Positions 62,098-64,000 of a stretch of DNA of 64,000 bases are shown in pieces. The stretch lies in contig VZTI01001818.1 of the NCBI GenBank assembly GCA_013397865.1, positions 372,001 to 436,000 of the forward strand, read 5' to 3'. Within the stretch, counting starts at the first letter, position 1; every line of letters starts with the position of its first letter. Below the pieces are notes generated by a model. That model was not told the DNA's origin and made no database searches. It saw only the letters and a program-made list of their open reading frames with translations. The position numbers and the translations under genes were made by a program. This DNA is from Struthidea cinerea (taxonomy: Eukaryota > Chordata > Aves > Passeriformes > Corcoracidae).

Positions 62098-64000
62098 AGG
62101 CAAATATCTACCTATTTATGAAAACCTGGCTGTGAAAAAAGAATCCAGGCTGATAAAGGAGTTGGAAGTCCAAAACCAGACACTTGTGGGGTGATGATAC
62201 CAAAGAATGGAAATGGTGGTGGCATTGGAGAGATGAGTTTTAAAAACAGAAAAATACGTCCTAAAAGCAATCTGAAACCTGCTGAGTGACTTTTCAGTGA
62301 AGGTAGTGTTCAAACAGTTTTGTCTGCGCAAAATTGGCTAATAAAACATGTCTCTAAAAAATTGAGGGAAACTCAAGAGGACTGAGGGGACTATTAGAGT
62401 TCACAATTTTCTAAAAACTTTGCTGCTGAGTGATTCTACATCACTGTCAATCTTGAAATTCAAGCTACAATATTGTATCTTGAACTAAATGTTTTGTATG
62501 TCATAATATAGGAATCTGTGAGTCTTATTTTGTAGTGGTTTTCTGCAATCTGGAGGATTTGAAAACGTTCAATTAGAAAAGAAAGAAACTTTTTGAATAA
62601 AAAAGAGAAGTGAAAATTTGCATGTCTATTATTTACGTTTTTCCCTAATGTAAATTATTGGGAAAAATCCATATGAGACAGCTAATTGTTTTAAGGCCAT
62701 TAGATTTTTTTCTTTTATTTTCTTGATTTGTGATTTTACCAAAAATGTTCCCAAATTACAAAATAATTCCCTTAGGATATCTTCCTTAGTTCTTTGCTGA
62801 GAAATTATATATTGTAGACAACAGGATAGCTTTTTATTTAAGAATGTAATTTTTTTCATCAGATTTTCTTTATTGCTAGATTGTGTGTTTGAAGTTTTTA
62901 TTTGTTTGTTTTGATATGAATTAGCTTTTAACTGCACTCCTGTGCTATATGAAAAGCCTGCTCCATATCCTCTTCCCCCAACTCATAATGAGATCACAGG
63001 TGAACATTCCTTGAGCTGAGAAAAGGAAGTATTTCTTGTCTAAGGAACTAGTTTCTGCTGTTCATACATTGACATTGGGTACTGCCTGAAGGGCACAATT
63101 CAGGCTAAATCTTCATCCAAATAGTTTTTTTCAATATGGGAAGAATATAATAGTGACCTTTTCCATTTTGAAAGGTTAATGAAGGAAATCCAGTGTCTCT
63201 TCAATGGCTGACTGTAAGGGAAACTCATGGCAAACATAAGTTATGGTAGACATATACGGCAAACTATTATTTTTGGTTCACTGGATCCCATGTGTTGAGT
63301 TTGGTCTGCTGTCAGTGAGACAGGCAAATGAAAACACTACCTGAAAAATCAGGTGATTGCTCCATTATACTTCATTATAAGCTTAAAAACGTGCTTTGTC
63401 CTGACTTCTAACTGCATTGTTCATTGAGGGGTTTACTGTGGTCTTATGATAAGATCATGTAATATCTGCTGTAATGCCAAAAGATAACTAAAAGGACTCA
63501 TAACTGTTATTACCTTTCATATGTGAATGTTCCCTGTTTAAGGGCTATAAGAACACAGGGCAATGGTCTCTAAAAGAAAAAAAAAATGTTCTTTTTTAGT
63601 TTTCTTACATCCAATTCCCTTGTTCTGATTATTGAAAGAAGATTAAGTGACTCTATACAGGAAAACTATATCTGTGAGATGAAGATTTGACTTCCATTTA
63701 TGATGACTCAGAAATGTCTTTATGGATTTCTTAATTAATATGAATAGATTAATTCCAATCTGAATATTAGATGCTGCTTATGAAGAAATAGATGACTTTA
63801 ACTGATTTTCAAGCTAAATAAACTGAAATTAATATAATAATGTAATATAGACATTTAGTATAAGCTACTTTGGGAGTACTGCAATGCAAGTATTAATAAA
63901 TGTAGTGCTTAGGCATTATGCAGTTGATAAAACTGAGCAGGTACAGGACAACTTTCAATATATGGGCCCATAGGATCTTATATTTCTATTCAACAAGTAG
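62098..64000. other. AT-rich non-coding DNA, nothing recognised
   Basis: No gene or transposon was recognised. A 102-codon lysine-rich frame at 62629-62937 on the minus strand reflects A/T-rich composition and has no domain. Confidence 0.6.

Noticed and set aside
1..64000. tRNA, rRNA or small nuclear RNA genes
   Set aside because: Reading both strands I saw no A-box/B-box pair, cloverleaf or conserved snRNA start. A covariance-model scan could still find a decayed copy.

Overview
The window looks like AT-rich, gene-free nuclear DNA from a bird. The evidence is its repeats. CR1 LINE 3' ends occur throughout and carry the avian hallmark of a lariat-like 3' end followed by short ATTCTATG-type direct repeats. 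There are also several copies of the long-terminal-repeat family of avian ERVL retroelements, and two solo LTRs of a class that makes 6-bp target duplications. No bacterial or organellar features are present. I cannot name the species. The ERVL LTR and mixed-age CR1 profile would fit a neoavian bird, which is an inference.

No host protein-coding gene, exon, tRNA or rRNA could be supported. The longest open frame in 64 kb is 135 codons and lies antisense over an ERVL LTR remnant. Most other frames above about 100 codons fall on CR1 or LTR sequence, and those that do not show no recognisable domain. The window is best read as intergenic desert or the interior of a very long intron.

Layout. At 0-9 kb there is one minus-strand CR1 (3.2-3.9 kb) and a degenerate tandem array with a period near 90 bp (5.9-6.2 kb). 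At 9.7-22.9 kb there are plus-strand CR1 3' ends and an ERVL LTR at 12.55-13.4 kb that is split by a younger 371-bp solo LTR. At 25.8-30.7 kb is a cluster of CR1 fragments, including a 1.6-kb minus-strand copy that was itself invaded by an unclassified repeat (27.39-27.52 kb). A second copy of that repeat lies at 48.46-48.62 kb. At 35.76-36.43 kb is a well-preserved 666-bp solo LTR with perfect 6-bp target duplications. At 39-48 kb are plus-strand CR1s, a (TCTA)n microsatellite and an ERVL LTR tip. At 49.6-52.8 kb is an LTR-rich patch with two ERVL LTR remnants and a probable third LTR in the opposite orientation. At 57.2-57.9 kb is a CR1 reverse-transcriptase remnant joined to its 3' tail, followed by a perfect 17-bp-arm hairpin. 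At 61.5-62.1 kb is a minus-strand ERVL LTR. Recognisable transposon sequence totals about 10.5 kb (about 16%).

I found no new multigene system. The observations most worth checking are the nested LTR with its target duplication, the unclassified dispersed repeat seen twice, the composite LTR patch at 51.5-52.8 kb, and the perfect hairpin at 57.93 kb. Family assignments come from remembered consensus patterns and were not computed.
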